Source of the DNA: Rhizobium sp. NRK18 | Lineage (GTDB): Bacteria > Pseudomonadota > Alphaproteobacteria > Rhizobiales > Rhizobiaceae | Assembly: GCF_024385575.1 (NCBI RefSeq) | Contig: NZ_JANFMV010000001.1 | Coordinates: 2,881,681-2,945,680, forward strand | Direction of reading: 5' to 3' | DNA: 64,000 nucleotides | Shown: piece after piece, positions 53,227 to 62,076 of the stretch | Numbering within the stretch: the first letter of the stretch is position 1 | Layout: each line of letters opens with the position of its first letter | Position numbers and translations under genes: made by a program | Notes under the pieces: model-generated | Told to the model about the DNA's origin: nothing | Database searches by the model: none | The model's input: only the letters and a program-made list of their open reading frames with translations

Positions 53227-53293
53227 TGCCCTGCCCCCGCACACAATCTGTTTGGCCCAAGCTGCGACAAAGCGGCATCTCTGGCAAGAGTGC

Positions 53294-55627
53294 TCAGAAG
53301 CGGCGCTGACGATAAATATCCTCGATGCCTTGCGGCGGCAGCGGCCGCGACAGCAGGAAGCCCTGGATCTGGTCGCAACCGGCTGATCGCAGGAATGCGG
53401 CCTGCGCCGGCGTCTCCACGCCCTCGGCGATGACCTTGAGCTTGAGTTTCTGCGCCATCGATATGACGGCGGCACAGATCGCCGCATCGCTTTCATCGCC
53501 CGGCAGACCGGCGACGAAGGACTGGTCGATCTTCAGGCGCGAGACGGGAAAGCGCTTGAGCGCGCTCAGACTGGAATAACCGGTGCCGAAATCGTCGATG
53601 GCGATCCGCACGCCTAGCGCATCCAGCTCCTGCATGGTTGCGATCGCGCGCGGCAGGTCCTGCATGATCAGGCTTTCGGTGATCTCGACCTCGAGGCTCG
53701 CCGGTCCCAGCCCGTTTGCCGCGAGCGCGTCGCGCACGACCGTGATGAAGCCATGCTCGCGGAACTGGCGCGCGGCGACGTTGACGGACACCGGGACATG
53801 CGGCAGTCCCGCGTCCTGCCAGAGCCGGCTCTGGCGACAGGCTTCCCCAACCACCCAGCTGCCGAGTTGGGAGATGAGCCCGGATTCCTCGGCGACGGGG
53901 ATGAAGATTGCCGGCGGGATGAGGCCACGCTTTGGATGCTGCCAGCGCACCAGCGCTTCCAGGCCGACGATGCGGCCGGTGGCAAGCTCGATCTGCGGCT
54001 GGTAGACGAGCCGGAGCTGGTCGTTCTCGATCCCGATGCGCAGTTCCTCGTGCAGCTCCAGCCGCTCGCGCACATTGGTTTCCATGTCCGAATTGTAGCG
54101 CTGGCAATTGTCGCGCCCGAACGCCTTGGCCCGGTACATGGCGGCGTCGGCCTGGGCCAGCAACGCCTCCATGTCGCCGGCATTGGCCGGAAAGCCGGAT
54201 GCGCCGACACTGCAGGTAATGGAAAAATCCGTACCGGCCGCTAGGATCGGATCGGCGAGCTTCCGCTGGATCGCGAGGAGGCTCTCCCAGGCATTGGAAC
54301 AGGAGGGATCGCGGTCGCGCATGACGACCAGGAATTCGTCGCCGCCCATTCTGTAGGCCGCTTCCAGGCACGGCAGGGACTGGCTGAGCCTGGCGGCGAC
54401 GCTGCGCAGCGCCTCGTCGCCGGCGGCATGGCCGAGGCTGTCATTAACCATCTTGAAGTTGTCGACGTCGACATAGGCGACCATGACGCCTTCGCCGCTC
54501 ATGCGGGCCGCATCGATCGTTTCCTGCAGGTTCTTCTGCAGCGTCGCCCGGTTCGGCAGGCCGGTCAGCGTGTCGTGCAACGCCATGAAGCGGATGCGAT
54601 CCTCGGCATATTTACGGTCAAGCGCGATGCCGGCGATGTCGGTTGCGAACCGGATCAGCGACCGGGCGTAATCGTCCGGCACCGCGGCACGGGAGGAATA
54701 GAGGGCAAACGTGCCGAGCACGCGCCCGTCATGCGAGAAAATCGGCGTCGACCAGCACGAGCGGAACCCGAACGGCCGTGCCAGCTCGCAATAGTCCTTC
54801 CAGAGCGGGCTCGTGAAGATATCCTCGACGATGACCGGCTTTCCGGTCCAAGCGGCCGTCCCGCAGGAACCGACGGATGGGCCGATCCTGACGCCGTCGA
54901 TCAAGTCGCTCCAGGCTGCGGGCAGCGTCGGTGCGGCGCACTTGCGCAGATGCATTCCGGTTTCATCGAGAAGCAGAAGCGAGCACATGAGCCCGTCGAG
55001 CAGCCTCTCGATCAGGTGCAGCAACTCTTCCAGAATGGTCTCGACCGGTTTGCTGAGGGTGATCATTTCCAGGAGCGCCGACTGGCCCTTGAGCAGATCT
55101 TCGGCAAGCTTGCGGGCGGTGATGTCATGGCCGCAGCAGATGACGCCGATCACCTCACCGGTTTCCGACCAGACCGGGACCTTGCTCGTCAGTATCCACT
55201 TCGTCTTGCCATTGGCGCCGACGATCTGTTCTGTCCGGCCGATCTCCGCCTCGCCGCTCTCCATGATCGCCTGTTCGCGGGCGAAGAACACGTCGGCGAG
55301 GCTCTTGTCGTGAATGTCGAAATCCGTCTTGCCGGCGATCTCGTCGGCCGTCCTGAAGGGCGTGTCGGCCAGCATCGCCGCATTGGCGACAACGTAACGG
55401 CTCTGTCGGTCCTTGGCCCAGAGATAGTCCGGCGTCACCTCGAAGATCTCTTCCAGCCAGGCTTCCCGCGGCAGAGCCGAAACCTCATGGTTGCCGATCA
55501 CCATCGCATGGCTGTTGAGCGCGCGACCGGCGGACAGCAAGCGGTCCGTCATGACGTCGGCCAGCCGGTCAGGCCCGGTTCGGCCCATTGCTTTCCATTT
55601 CAAGGATTCACGCGATTTGTTCTTCAT
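53294..55627 (-). CDS. PAS-GAF-GGDEF-EAL signalling protein
   Basis: A 777-residue cytoplasmic protein. Domains in order: PAS (about 55-175), GAF (about 190-340), GGDEF (about 345-510), EAL (about 525-770). The cyclase signature YRMGGDEFLVV looks intact, and the EAL domain keeps GLEALVRW and DDFGTGYSS. It may therefore both make and break cyclic-di-GMP, with one activity dominating. No membrane segment is present, so the input is cytosolic. ATG 55627 is chosen. Ligand unknown. Confidence 0.95.
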   Translation of the reverse strand: MKNKSRESLKWKAMGRTGPDRLADVMTDRLLSAGRALNSHAMVIGNHEVSALPREAWLEEIFEVTPDYLWAKDRQSRYVVANAAMLADTPFRTADEIAGKTDFDIHDKSLADVFFAREQAIMESGEAEIGRTEQIVGANGKTKWILTSKVPVWSETGEVIGVICCGHDITARKLAEDLLKGQSALLEMITLSKPVETILEELLHLIERLLDGLMCSLLLLDETGMHLRKCAAPTLPAAWSDLIDGVRIGPSVGSCGTAAWTGKPVIVEDIFTSPLWKDYCELARPFGFRSCWSTPIFSHDGRVLGTFALYSSRAAVPDDYARSLIRFATDIAGIALDRKYAEDRIRFMALHDTLTGLPNRATLQKNLQETIDAARMSGEGVMVAYVDVDNFKMVNDSLGHAAGDEALRSVAARLSQSLPCLEAAYRMGGDEFLVVMRDRDPSCSNAWESLLAIQRKLADPILAAGTDFSITCSVGASGFPANAGDMEALLAQADAAMYRAKAFGRDNCQRYNSDMETNVRERLELHEELRIGIENDQLRLVYQPQIELATGRIVGLEALVRWQHPKRGLIPPAIFIPVAEESGLISQLGSWVVGEACRQSRLWQDAGLPHVPVSVNVAARQFREHGFITVVRDALAANGLGPASLEVEITESLIMQDLPRAIATMQELDALGVRIAIDDFGTGYSSLSALKRFPVSRLKIDQSFVAGLPGDESDAAICAAVISMAQKLKLKVIAEGVETPAQAAFLRSAGCDQIQGFLLSRPLPPQGIEDIYRQRRF

Positions 55628-55740
55628 GACCAACCAGCGAAATACGGTTTCGAACCCGAGTTATAGTTTCGCCAGATTAATCCAAGGTTGCAAAATACAG
55701 TGCCACCTACATGGAACAGGCGGCAAATTACATCGTGGTT

Positions 55741-55788
55741 AAGAAGAAAAAAAGAAACCGGCGCCCGCGTGAACCGCGAAAGCGCCGG
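55741..55788 (-). terminator. Orphan leftward terminator
   Basis: Stem CCGGCGC / GCGCCGG (55758-55764 with 55782-55788, inner CGCG/CGCG pairs), followed leftward by TTTCTTTTTTTCTTCTT. The nearest leftward protein gene starts 114 bases further left, so it does not terminate any annotated gene. Confidence 0.7.
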
Positions 55789-55960
55789 GAGAAAGGACGC
55801 AATGACCGGTAGCCGACAATCTCGCCGAACAGGAAGCCCCATTCCTGTCGGCAGTATCACTGGCACCATCATTCGACGCCGTCGCCACAACAGCGCGAAT
55901 GACACCTTGTTTCCAGCAGGCCCGCGCCCTTTCGAAGGGCACCGGCCGCTCCCAGGAAAC
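55741..55960 (-). ncRNA. Candidate leftward small RNA
   Basis: A leftward transcript through here would contain two strong hairpins (the stem at 55824-55852 with 11 pairs and one bulge, and GCCCTT-TCG-AAGGGC at 55926-55940) and end at a good terminator: stem CCGGCGC / GCGCCGG followed by TTTCTTTTTTTCTT. No protein gene ends near that terminator on this strand, which suggests an RNA gene. The 5' end is unknown; 55960 is a placeholder. The neighbouring FNR-type box is palindromic and could drive either strand. Confidence 0.35.
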
Positions 55961-56043
55961 GCGCAGGACATCGACCTAACGGTCGTCGTCATTGCGTCCC
56001 GGTCATTGCGGATTTCACTCTAGCGGCTCCCGAGCGGCGCTCG

Positions 56044-56057
56044 TTGACATAGATCAA
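56044..56057. promoter_or_regulatory. FNR/FixK-type anaerobox
   Basis: TTGACATAGATCAA matches the TTGA-N6-TCAA anaerobox consensus used by FNR, FnrN and FixK in rhizobia. Its centre is about 106 bases before the ATG of the TIGR03808 gene, and the -41.5 spacing would put transcription start at about 56092. Confidence 0.55.
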
Positions 56058-56156
56058 CCGTTCCCGGGAAAGTCGTCTTTCCCGTCCTTTTCGTGCCATT
56101 CCGGCACAGATCCGTCTGGCACGCTTTGTGCTCACTTGAAGCCAAGGAGTGACGGA

Positions 56157-57524
56157 ATGTTTCAAAGACGCACGTTCATGGCGGGGCTTGCCGCCGCAGC
56201 AGCAGGGTTTGCCGGCCGGGTGAGCGCCCAGGCGCCCGGCGTTGCCGATACGGTGCTGCGCGGGCCGATCGGCAAGGCGACGGCCGACTACCTACCGGCC
56301 GCAAGCGACCGCAAGAGCAAGACGTTCAGCGATCTTTTAAGGGAGGCGACGCGCAACCGTGCGCCGGTGTTCCTGCCGCCGGGCGACTATGCGATCTCGA
56401 ACATCGAACTGCCGGACGGCGTGCACATCACCGGCGTGGCCGGCAAGACGCGCATCCTCTATGCCGGCGACGGCTACCTGTTTGCCGCCAACGAGGTGCA
56501 GCGCGTCAGTTTCTCCAATCTCGTCATCGACGGAGGGCAACGATGGCTCGCCGATTATGCGCCGGCGCTGATCCATGCCCGCGCGGTCAGCGAAGTCACC
56601 TTCGACAATTGCGAGATCCGCGGTTCCTCGAAGCATGCTCTGCAGCTGGAGCGCTCCGGCGGGCATGTGCGCAACTGCCGGATCGCCGGTGCGGCCGACG
56701 CCGGCATCTATGCGGTGGAGAGCACCGGCATGGCGATCGCCGACAACACGGTCGAGGACTGCGGCAATGGCGGCATTCTCGTGCATCGCTGGACCAAGGG
56801 TCCGGATGCGACCATGGTCGCCGGCAACCGCGTGCAGCGGATCGGCGCCAAGGCCGGCGGCACCGGCGAGAACGGCAACGGCATCAACATCTTTCGCGCC
56901 GACAACGTGCTGATTACGGGCAATCACGTCTCCGACTGCGCGTTTTCCGCCATCCGCTCGAACGCCGGTTCGGACGTGCAGATCCTCAACAACCAGTGCC
57001 TCAACTCCGGCGAGACGGCGATCTACTCGGAATTCGGCTTCGAGGGCGCGCTGGTCTCGGGCAACCTCATCGACAGGGCGGCCAACGGCATTTCCATCGT
57101 CAATTTCGATAATGGCGGCCGGCTTGCGGTCGTCACCGGCAATATCGTGCGCAACCTGTCGGCAACCGGCCCTTATGAGCAGGACGGCGGCTTCGGCTAC
57201 GGCATTGCGGCGGAGGCCGACACGGTCATTTCCAACAACGTCGTCGAGAATGCGCCGCATTGGGGCATATCGCTGGGCTGGGGGCCCTATCTGCGCAATC
57301 TCGTCGCCACCGGCAACATGGTCCGCAGTACGCCGGTTGGCTGCGCTGTCAGCGTCGCCGAAGGCGCTGGCAGCGCACTTATCGCAAACAACCTGTTTGC
57401 CGACGTCGCAGACGGCGGGGTCGTCGGCTTCCGCTGGCTGGAAAAGGCGAGCGCGGAACTGGCCGACGGCGCCGGCGGGTTCGACAATCTGACGGTCAAC
57501 GGCAACCGGGTCGTCAAGGCCTGA
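56157..57524 (+). CDS. TIGR03808 family Tat-exported repeat protein
   Basis: A 455-residue protein with a twin-arginine signal (MFQRRTFMAGLAAAAAGFAG, cleavage near residue 29) and then beta-helix-type repeats of about 24-30 residues, e.g. GIYAVESTGMAIADNTVEDCGNGG and NVLITGNHVSDCAFSAIRSNA. This is the pattern of right-handed parallel beta-helix proteins such as carbohydrate-active lyases, and matches the TIGR03808 family of Rhizobiales. No catalytic residue could be assigned. The ATG at 56157 has AAGGAG upstream, and an FNR/FixK-type box lies farther upstream, suggesting oxygen-linked control. Substrate unknown. Confidence 0.9.
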   Translation: MFQRRTFMAGLAAAAAGFAGRVSAQAPGVADTVLRGPIGKATADYLPAASDRKSKTFSDLLREATRNRAPVFLPPGDYAISNIELPDGVHITGVAGKTRILYAGDGYLFAANEVQRVSFSNLVIDGGQRWLADYAPALIHARAVSEVTFDNCEIRGSSKHALQLERSGGHVRNCRIAGAADAGIYAVESTGMAIADNTVEDCGNGGILVHRWTKGPDATMVAGNRVQRIGAKAGGTGENGNGINIFRADNVLITGNHVSDCAFSAIRSNAGSDVQILNNQCLNSGETAIYSEFGFEGALVSGNLIDRAANGISIVNFDNGGRLAVVTGNIVRNLSATGPYEQDGGFGYGIAAEADTVISNNVVENAPHWGISLGWGPYLRNLVATGNMVRSTPVGCAVSVAEGAGSALIANNLFADVADGGVVGFRWLEKASAELADGAGGFDNLTVNGNRVVKA

Positions 57525-57631
57525 CCCATCAGCGCCGGTGATGGGCGCCTGTTCAAAATGTCATCGGTTGACCGCTTCCCGCGCGCCGCCTGCGCGGCTA
57601 GTCTCGCTCCAACCAACAGGAGCCCTCCCGC

Positions 57632-58297
57632 ATGCTGACGATCTACGGCGTCTATCACTCGCGCGCCTCGCGCAATTACTGGATGGCCGAGGAGCTTGGC
57701 CTCGAACACCGCTCGGTACCGGTGCTGCAGGCGCGTTTCCTCGCCGACCCCTTAAGCCCGGATGCGCCGTTCAACACCCGCTCGCCCGATTTTCTCGCAC
57801 TCAATCCGGCCGCCCAGATACCGGCGATCGAAGACGATGGCCTCGTCCTGTCGGAATCGCTGGCGATCAACCTGTATCTGGCCCGCAAACATGGCGGGCC
57901 GCTTGCCGGCGCGAATGCCAAAGAGGAAGGCCTGATCGACCAGTGGACGCTGTTTGCCGCCGCACAGGTGGAACCACAGACGGTCAGGATCGTGCTGACC
58001 TACGACACCGGCAAGGAAGGCTCCGACGACGGCAGGCGGACGATCCGCGAAGCGGTGCTCCTGCTTGGCCGGCCGTTCGAACTCCTGGAAAAGCGCCTGG
58101 AACAAAGCCCCTGGCTGGCGGCAGATCGGTTTACCGTCGCCGACCTCAACATGGCCGAGGTGCTGCGCTATGCGCAGTCGCAGACGGCGATGTTCGACAG
58201 CCACCCGAAGGTGAAGGACTGGCTGGCGCGCTGCCAGTCGCGCCCGGCCTTCAGGGCGATGATGGCAAAACGCGAGGCGGAAATCCTGCCGGTTTAG
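57632..58297 (+). CDS. Glutathione S-transferase family protein
   Basis: A 221-residue protein with the thioredoxin-like N-domain (1-90) ending with [26 protein letters not shown] (glutathione-binding ES motif), and an all-helical C-domain with [13 protein letters not shown]. The catalytic residue near Ser10/Arg11 ([10 protein letters not shown]) suggests a Ser/Cys-type or a Xi-like subclass, so the class is uncertain. Transcribed with the upstream TIGR03808 gene (107-base gap), perhaps from its own promoter. The substrate is unknown. Confidence 0.92.
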   Translation: MLTIYGVYHSRASRNYWMAEELGLEHRSVPVLQARFLADPLSPDAPFNTRSPDFLALNPAAQIPAIEDDGLVLSESLAINLYLARKHGGPLAGANAKEEGLIDQWTLFAAAQVEPQTVRIVLTYDTGKEGSDDGRRTIREAVLLLGRPFELLEKRLEQSPWLAADRFTVADLNMAEVLRYAQSQTAMFDSHPKVKDWLARCQSRPAFRAMMAKREAEILPV

Positions 58298-58309
58298 CGG
58301 CTGCCGTCC

Positions 58310-59086
58310 TCAGCGCACCTCTCGCAACGGAACCGGATGGTGGCGGCGCTTCGGCCTTTCCACCGGTTGCGGCGCCGGCGCGGAGAGCGCCGGCCGTCTC
58401 CGGCAGACAAGGAAGAGCGCGAGCACGCCGGCATAGGCAATGAACATCGCCAGCAGCGGATCGGCGAACCTGCCGGCGGGATTGGCCAGGAAGGCGCTCA
58501 CCGCCTGAAGCTCGGCTGCAATCGGGCCCGCAATGGCGGGATCGGCCAGCCGAAAGAGGAGCGTCGGCAGCGCCTCGAGACCGGCAATGGCGACGAGGCA
58601 CGACCAGACCGCGGCAAGGCCCGCCAGCGATGACGCCACCCGCCACAGGGGATGCCTGGCCTCTCTGAAGCTTTCGAGCGGAAAGGCGAGGAAGACCAGG
58701 AGGACGATGAGGAAGACGAGCTGCTGCGGCATGACCTCGATCAGGGTCGCCGGACGGGGCGCGCCGCTCCACAGCGACGCGATGGTCACGAGCTTGCCGG
58801 CGGAGGCGGCAAACCAGATGCCGATCGCCGCGATCCAGGCCGGCGCCAGACGCAGGTAGAGCACGCGTGCGGCGCTGCAGCCGAGCACGAGGAGCGCCGT
58901 CATGGTCAGGCCGACGGGTTTCAAAAAGCCGCTGAAGAAGGCGCTCTGGCCGGCACAGCCGTCGGGCGTGGCGGAGCATTCGGTCAGAGCCGCGAAGAAC
59001 CAGACAACATGGGGATAGTAGACCGCGAAGAACAGGAACGCGGTGACCGCCATCAACATCCACCAGACATAGCGTCCTGCAAACAC
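58310..59086 (-). CDS. Uncharacterised multispanning membrane protein
   Basis: A 258-residue protein, about six hydrophobic segments, without a recognised family. The start is set to GTG 59086, preceded by GGGAGA at the right distance; the open frame continues upstream to 59215, but that part has the low-complexity character of a shadow frame and no membrane segments. Features: WWMLMAVTAFLFFAVYYPHVVWFF, then an exposed loop with Cys pairs (ECSATPDGCAGQ), and a basic C-terminus (RRRPALSAP...RPKRRHHPVPLREVR). It is convergent with the GST gene. Function unknown. Confidence 0.7.
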   Translation of the reverse strand: MFAGRYVWWMLMAVTAFLFFAVYYPHVVWFFAALTECSATPDGCAGQSAFFSGFLKPVGLTMTALLVLGCSAARVLYLRLAPAWIAAIGIWFAASAGKLVTIASLWSGAPRPATLIEVMPQQLVFLIVLLVFLAFPLESFREARHPLWRVASSLAGLAAVWSCLVAIAGLEALPTLLFRLADPAIAGPIAAELQAVSAFLANPAGRFADPLLAMFIAYAGVLALFLVCRRRPALSAPAPQPVERPKRRHHPVPLREVR

Positions 59087-59382
59087 CGGCGGGTCTCCCT
59101 CTCCCAGCGCCCGGCCCGGGCGAGTGCCCGGCCATCGTGCCACAATGATGCAGCGCGGCGGGCCACGGGGCCGAACAGGGCTGCTTGACGATGGAGAGCC
59201 TATCATCTTCGCCAAACGCCTGCAGGACAGCCTGTGCGGCTGGTTGACGGATCACGACGGCGAGGACCGGGTTTGCCGTCCGAGCGGGCAAAAGCGTACC
59301 GGAATGAAACAATCCGCTACCGGAAGATGAACCGGGCGATGCCGATACAGCCGGACACGATCAGCTCGGGCTCAGCCGACAA

Positions 59383-60390
59383 TCAGTCTGCGAGCGGTCC
59401 GGCGATGCGAACGTCGCCCACATGGATGCCGTTCCAGTTGTGCATCGCGTGGTTGGCGAGGGAGAGAAGAGCGGTCTGCTCTTCGCTGCCGTCCTCGAAG
59501 AAGCGGGCGAGCGTGCCGGCCACCATGGCGTTTGCCGCGCGCTCGGCGCCGTCCTCGCATTTCAGCGCGATGGCGATGCCCTTTTCCGGCAGCACGGCGC
59601 AGTAGACGCCCTCGGCGCCGACCTTGGCGAAGACCTTGCCCGGCACGGCTTCCATCAGCCGCGTGCAGAAGCGCTTGGTGCCGGCGACATAGAAGGGTTC
59701 GGCCATGGCGGCGCTCAGGAGACGCTTCGCTGCCTTGGCGCGCACCGGCTCCAGCCCCGTGCCTGTCGCCATCTTCGCGAAACCTTGGGCGAGGTTCTTC
59801 AGCGGAATGGCATAGGTCGGGATCGAGCAGCCGTCGGTGCCGCAGATGTCGGCGTCATGGACGGAGCCGGTGAGGTTTTCCATGATGCCGCGCAGTTCGC
59901 CCTGGAAGGGGTGCTCGTAGCCGACATAGCCTTTCAACCGCGTGCCGGAATGGGCGCAGGCGCAGAGGAAACCGGAATGCTTGCCCGAGCAGTTGTTGTG
60001 GAGTGCGGTCGGGGCGGCCAGTTCGCGCGCCTGCTCGATGGCGACCGGCTGGTAGAAGGACCAGTGGGCGCCGCATTCAAGATCGTCTTCGGACAGGCCC
60101 GCGCGCGCCAGCATGGACGCGGCCAGCGACACGTGTGCGGCCTCGCCCGAGTGCGACGCGCCGGCAAAGGCAAGTTCCTTGTCGCCGAAGCCATAGGCAT
60201 CCGCCGCGCCGCTTTCCACAAGCGGCAGCGCCTGCATCGCTTTGCAGGCCGAGCGCGGGAAGACGGCGCTGTCGATATCGCCCTTCGACCAGACCACCGA
60301 ACCATCGCCATCGACGACGGCGACCATGCCGCGGTGGCGGCTTTCGACGCGATTGCCGCGGGTGACTTCGACGAGAACCGGATTTTCCAT
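59383..60390 (-). CDS. Class 3 (Rhizobium etli type) L-asparaginase
   Basis: A 335-residue enzyme that hydrolyses asparagine to aspartate and ammonia. It belongs to the class 3 type first described in Rhizobium etli, unrelated in fold to the E. coli enzymes. Expected active-site residues are visible: Ser47 and Lys50 (RSACKAMQ), Ser79-region (AGASHSGE), Cys134 and Lys137 (NNCSGKHSG), and Cys188 (ICGTDGCSI). In the known enzyme the Cys and Lys pair bind zinc. The gene is monocistronic; no asparagine transporter is adjacent. Confidence 0.9.
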   Translation of the reverse strand: MENPVLVEVTRGNRVESRHRGMVAVVDGDGSVVWSKGDIDSAVFPRSACKAMQALPLVESGAADAYGFGDKELAFAGASHSGEAAHVSLAASMLARAGLSEDDLECGAHWSFYQPVAIEQARELAAPTALHNNCSGKHSGFLCACAHSGTRLKGYVGYEHPFQGELRGIMENLTGSVHDADICGTDGCSIPTYAIPLKNLAQGFAKMATGTGLEPVRAKAAKRLLSAAMAEPFYVAGTKRFCTRLMEAVPGKVFAKVGAEGVYCAVLPEKGIAIALKCEDGAERAANAMVAGTLARFFEDGSEEQTALLSLANHAMHNWNGIHVGDVRIAGPLAD

Positions 60391-60492
60391 GGCGGACTTC
60401 CTTCAACGGACGTTATGTCGGGGCGTTTTGGCCGCGTACATAGAGGATCGCCCGCGGCTTGGGAAGGGTGGTGCGTGCCCCTCCCCTCCCCC

Positions 60493-60969
60493 TCACCGCA
60501 CCGGCAGATGGCGGCGCATGAGGCGGTATTCGTGCCAGATGAGGGCGATGACGACGATGTCGAAGACGGTCAGCACGATCAGGAAGAGGCTGTGGGTGTA
60601 GGTGAAGCGGTAGAGCTGGTAGGCGATGAAGAGACCCATGACCACGAGCGAGGCGGGATAGGCCCAGAGCTTTTCCTTCAACAACCCGGCAACGAGCAGC
60701 AGCTTCACCAGTCCGTGGCTCAAGAGATAGAAGGCGTAGAAGGTCTTGGTGCCGACGGAAAAGCCCTGCGCCCAAATCAAGAGATGGGACGCGATGAAAT
60801 CGTGCGGGTCTTCGATCAGTTCGCTCTGCGTCATCCATCTGACCAGGCCGACGATAGAGCCGGTGCTGACGAAGGCGAGGATGAGGCCGCCGATGCATTC
60901 GACCGCCGCGTGCAGGCCCTTGAGGATGACGCTGACCTCGAAAAGGCGGTGGATGTTCTTTTCATTCAT
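60493..60969 (-). CDS. DUF2127 membrane protein
   Basis: A 158-residue protein with four hydrophobic segments: VILKGLHAAVECIGGLILAFV, the region FYAFYLLSHGLVKLLLVAGLL, ASLVVMGLFIAYQLY, and LIVLTVFDIVVIALIW. The His and Glu arrangement fits DUF2127, predicted membrane proteins of unknown function. The start at 60969 (MNEKNIHRLF) is the most likely of two; AGGAG sits 12 bases upstream. It lies downstream of the RES/Xre pair, same strand. Confidence 0.82.
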   Translation of the reverse strand: MNEKNIHRLFEVSVILKGLHAAVECIGGLILAFVSTGSIVGLVRWMTQSELIEDPHDFIASHLLIWAQGFSVGTKTFYAFYLLSHGLVKLLLVAGLLKEKLWAYPASLVVMGLFIAYQLYRFTYTHSLFLIVLTVFDIVVIALIWHEYRLMRRHLPVR

Positions 60970-61009
60970 GCTCGAACGAGGCTCCTGGCCCATATTGATG
61001 CGCGCGACT

Positions 61010-61504
61010 TCATGCCGGACCGGGACCGCCGCGCAGGCGCGGGTCATAGTCCCAGCGGCGCAGCTTGGTGGCGGTGATGCTGCCGATGTCGGGATGTAGC
61101 GGGTTGATGAGAATGTTGCTTTCTTCCGGTGCGACGATCGACGGTACGACAAGGCAGAGTGTCTTGCGGCCGGCGAGCCAGCGCGTGCCGCAGGCGATGC
61201 TTGCCCGGCCGGCAGGCCGCGCATCCCAGCCGACCGGCGCCGTTGCCGCATCCAGCACCTCGGCGGCGGCGAAAATATGGTCGGGAATGTCGATGCGGAC
61301 CAGATAGCGATTGAGCGGCAGGCCGGCGGAACCGAGATGGACCAGCGTTTCCAGTGCGGCAAGCGCGATGGAGGCGGAGCAGTAAAGGACGGCTGCGCCC
61401 TTCTCGTTCCAGCGGCCGCCGGTCGCCTTGGCGCCGGCGCCGGACAGGTCGTCGGCCTCGTAGTCCGGCGTATCGGTGGCGATACGCCAAACGCTTGCCG
61501 TCAT
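61010..61504 (-). CDS. RES domain toxin (NAD+ phosphorylase)
   Basis: A 164-residue RES domain protein. RES toxins break down NAD+, stopping growth. The conserved Arg and Tyr (VWRIATDTPDYEADDLSG), the GRWN-x-G-x-x-VLYCS-like GGRWNEKGAAVLYCSASIALAALE, and the Glu of ALETLVH are all seen, so the active site appears intact. The ATG overlaps the stop of the antitoxin gene as ATGA, the normal RES-Xre order (antitoxin first). The start at 61504 gives the family N-terminus; an open frame upstream is rejected because it overlaps the antitoxin. Confidence 0.92.
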   Translation of the reverse strand: MTASVWRIATDTPDYEADDLSGAGAKATGGRWNEKGAAVLYCSASIALAALETLVHLGSAGLPLNRYLVRIDIPDHIFAAAEVLDAATAPVGWDARPAGRASIACGTRWLAGRKTLCLVVPSIVAPEESNILINPLHPDIGSITATKLRRWDYDPRLRGGPGPA

Positions 61505-61998
61505 GCGTAGGCCCCGCTCTGCATCTGGGCGATCAGGCCGGAGACCATGGCCTGTCCCTCGACCGTGTCGAGGAAGTCGAGCGGCCTTGCCCCGGCGAGC
61601 GCCGGTGCCCGCTGCTGCAACCATTCGGAGAGCCATCTGGCGGGATCGAAGCCGTCGATCTCTCCCGACTGGCGGACCATCTCCTCGACCTGACCGATCA
61701 TCTTGGCGATGCCGACGACGCGCTCGCTGTCTTCCGGCGACAGGTTGTCCTTGCGGCCTACCTTGCGGTTCAGCGTCGCCGGGGAAATCCGCAGGCTGTC
61801 GAGGAGCACGCCCTGCGGCATGTTCAGCCTTTCCTGCAACGCCTTGAGATCGCTGGCCGGGACGCCGGACCTGATTAGGCCGACGCGCATCCAGGCGGGC
61901 GAATGGAAGAGGTCGAGGGGGGCGGCGATGGAGATTACGTCGTCCGGCCCGGCGTCTTCGGCCGGGTGCCGCGCTTTTGCCAATGCCGGTTCGATCAT
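61501..61998 (-). CDS. Xre/MbcA/ParS-type antitoxin
   Basis: A 165-residue antitoxin with an N-terminal HTH-like region (VPASDLKALQERLNMPQGVLLDSLRISPATLNRK, about 46-85) and a C-terminal toxin-binding DUF2384 domain (DPARWLSEWLQQRAPALAGARPLDFLDTVEGQAMV, about 115-150). These features are those of RES-Xre (ParST/MbcTA) antitoxins. It overlaps the toxin start by 4 bases. A perfect palindrome lies 22 bases upstream of its ATG and should be the autorepression site. Confidence 0.93.
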   Translation of the reverse strand: MIEPALAKARHPAEDAGPDDVISIAAPLDLFHSPAWMRVGLIRSGVPASDLKALQERLNMPQGVLLDSLRISPATLNRKVGRKDNLSPEDSERVVGIAKMIGQVEEMVRQSGEIDGFDPARWLSEWLQQRAPALAGARPLDFLDTVEGQAMVSGLIAQMQSGAYA

Positions 61999-62015
61999 GG
62001 AATGCCTCCCCGCTT

Positions 62016-62033
62016 AAAACTCAATTGAGCTTT
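62016..62033. promoter_or_regulatory. Operator candidate of RES-Xre toxin-antitoxin pair
   Basis: CTCAATTGAG (62020-62029), a perfect 10-base palindrome, extended by AAA on the left and TTT on the right with one mismatched pair. It is 22 bases before the antitoxin start. Confidence 0.65.
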
Positions 62034-62076
62034 AATGTAGCGCATATGAGCAAATTTTCAAGACAGCAGGCTCGTG

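Larger units (their letters stand above)
55628..56156. other. 529-base gene-free region with hairpins
   Basis: There is no convincing gene between the leftward GGDEF-EAL gene and the rightward TIGR03808 gene. It holds several stable hairpins (55758-55788, 55824-55852, 55926-55940), a leftward terminator at 55741-55788, and an FNR/FixK-type box at 56044-56057. It could hold a small RNA or long leader. Confidence 0.55.

Noticed and set aside
55624..55992. A 122-codon minus-strand frame in the intergenic region
   Set aside because: No ribosome site, composition unlike a protein, and it spans a strong terminator hairpin.
59087..59215. N-terminal extension of the membrane protein at 58310-59086
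   Set aside because: The extension is low-complexity and lacks a ribosome site, while the GTG at 59086 has a good one.
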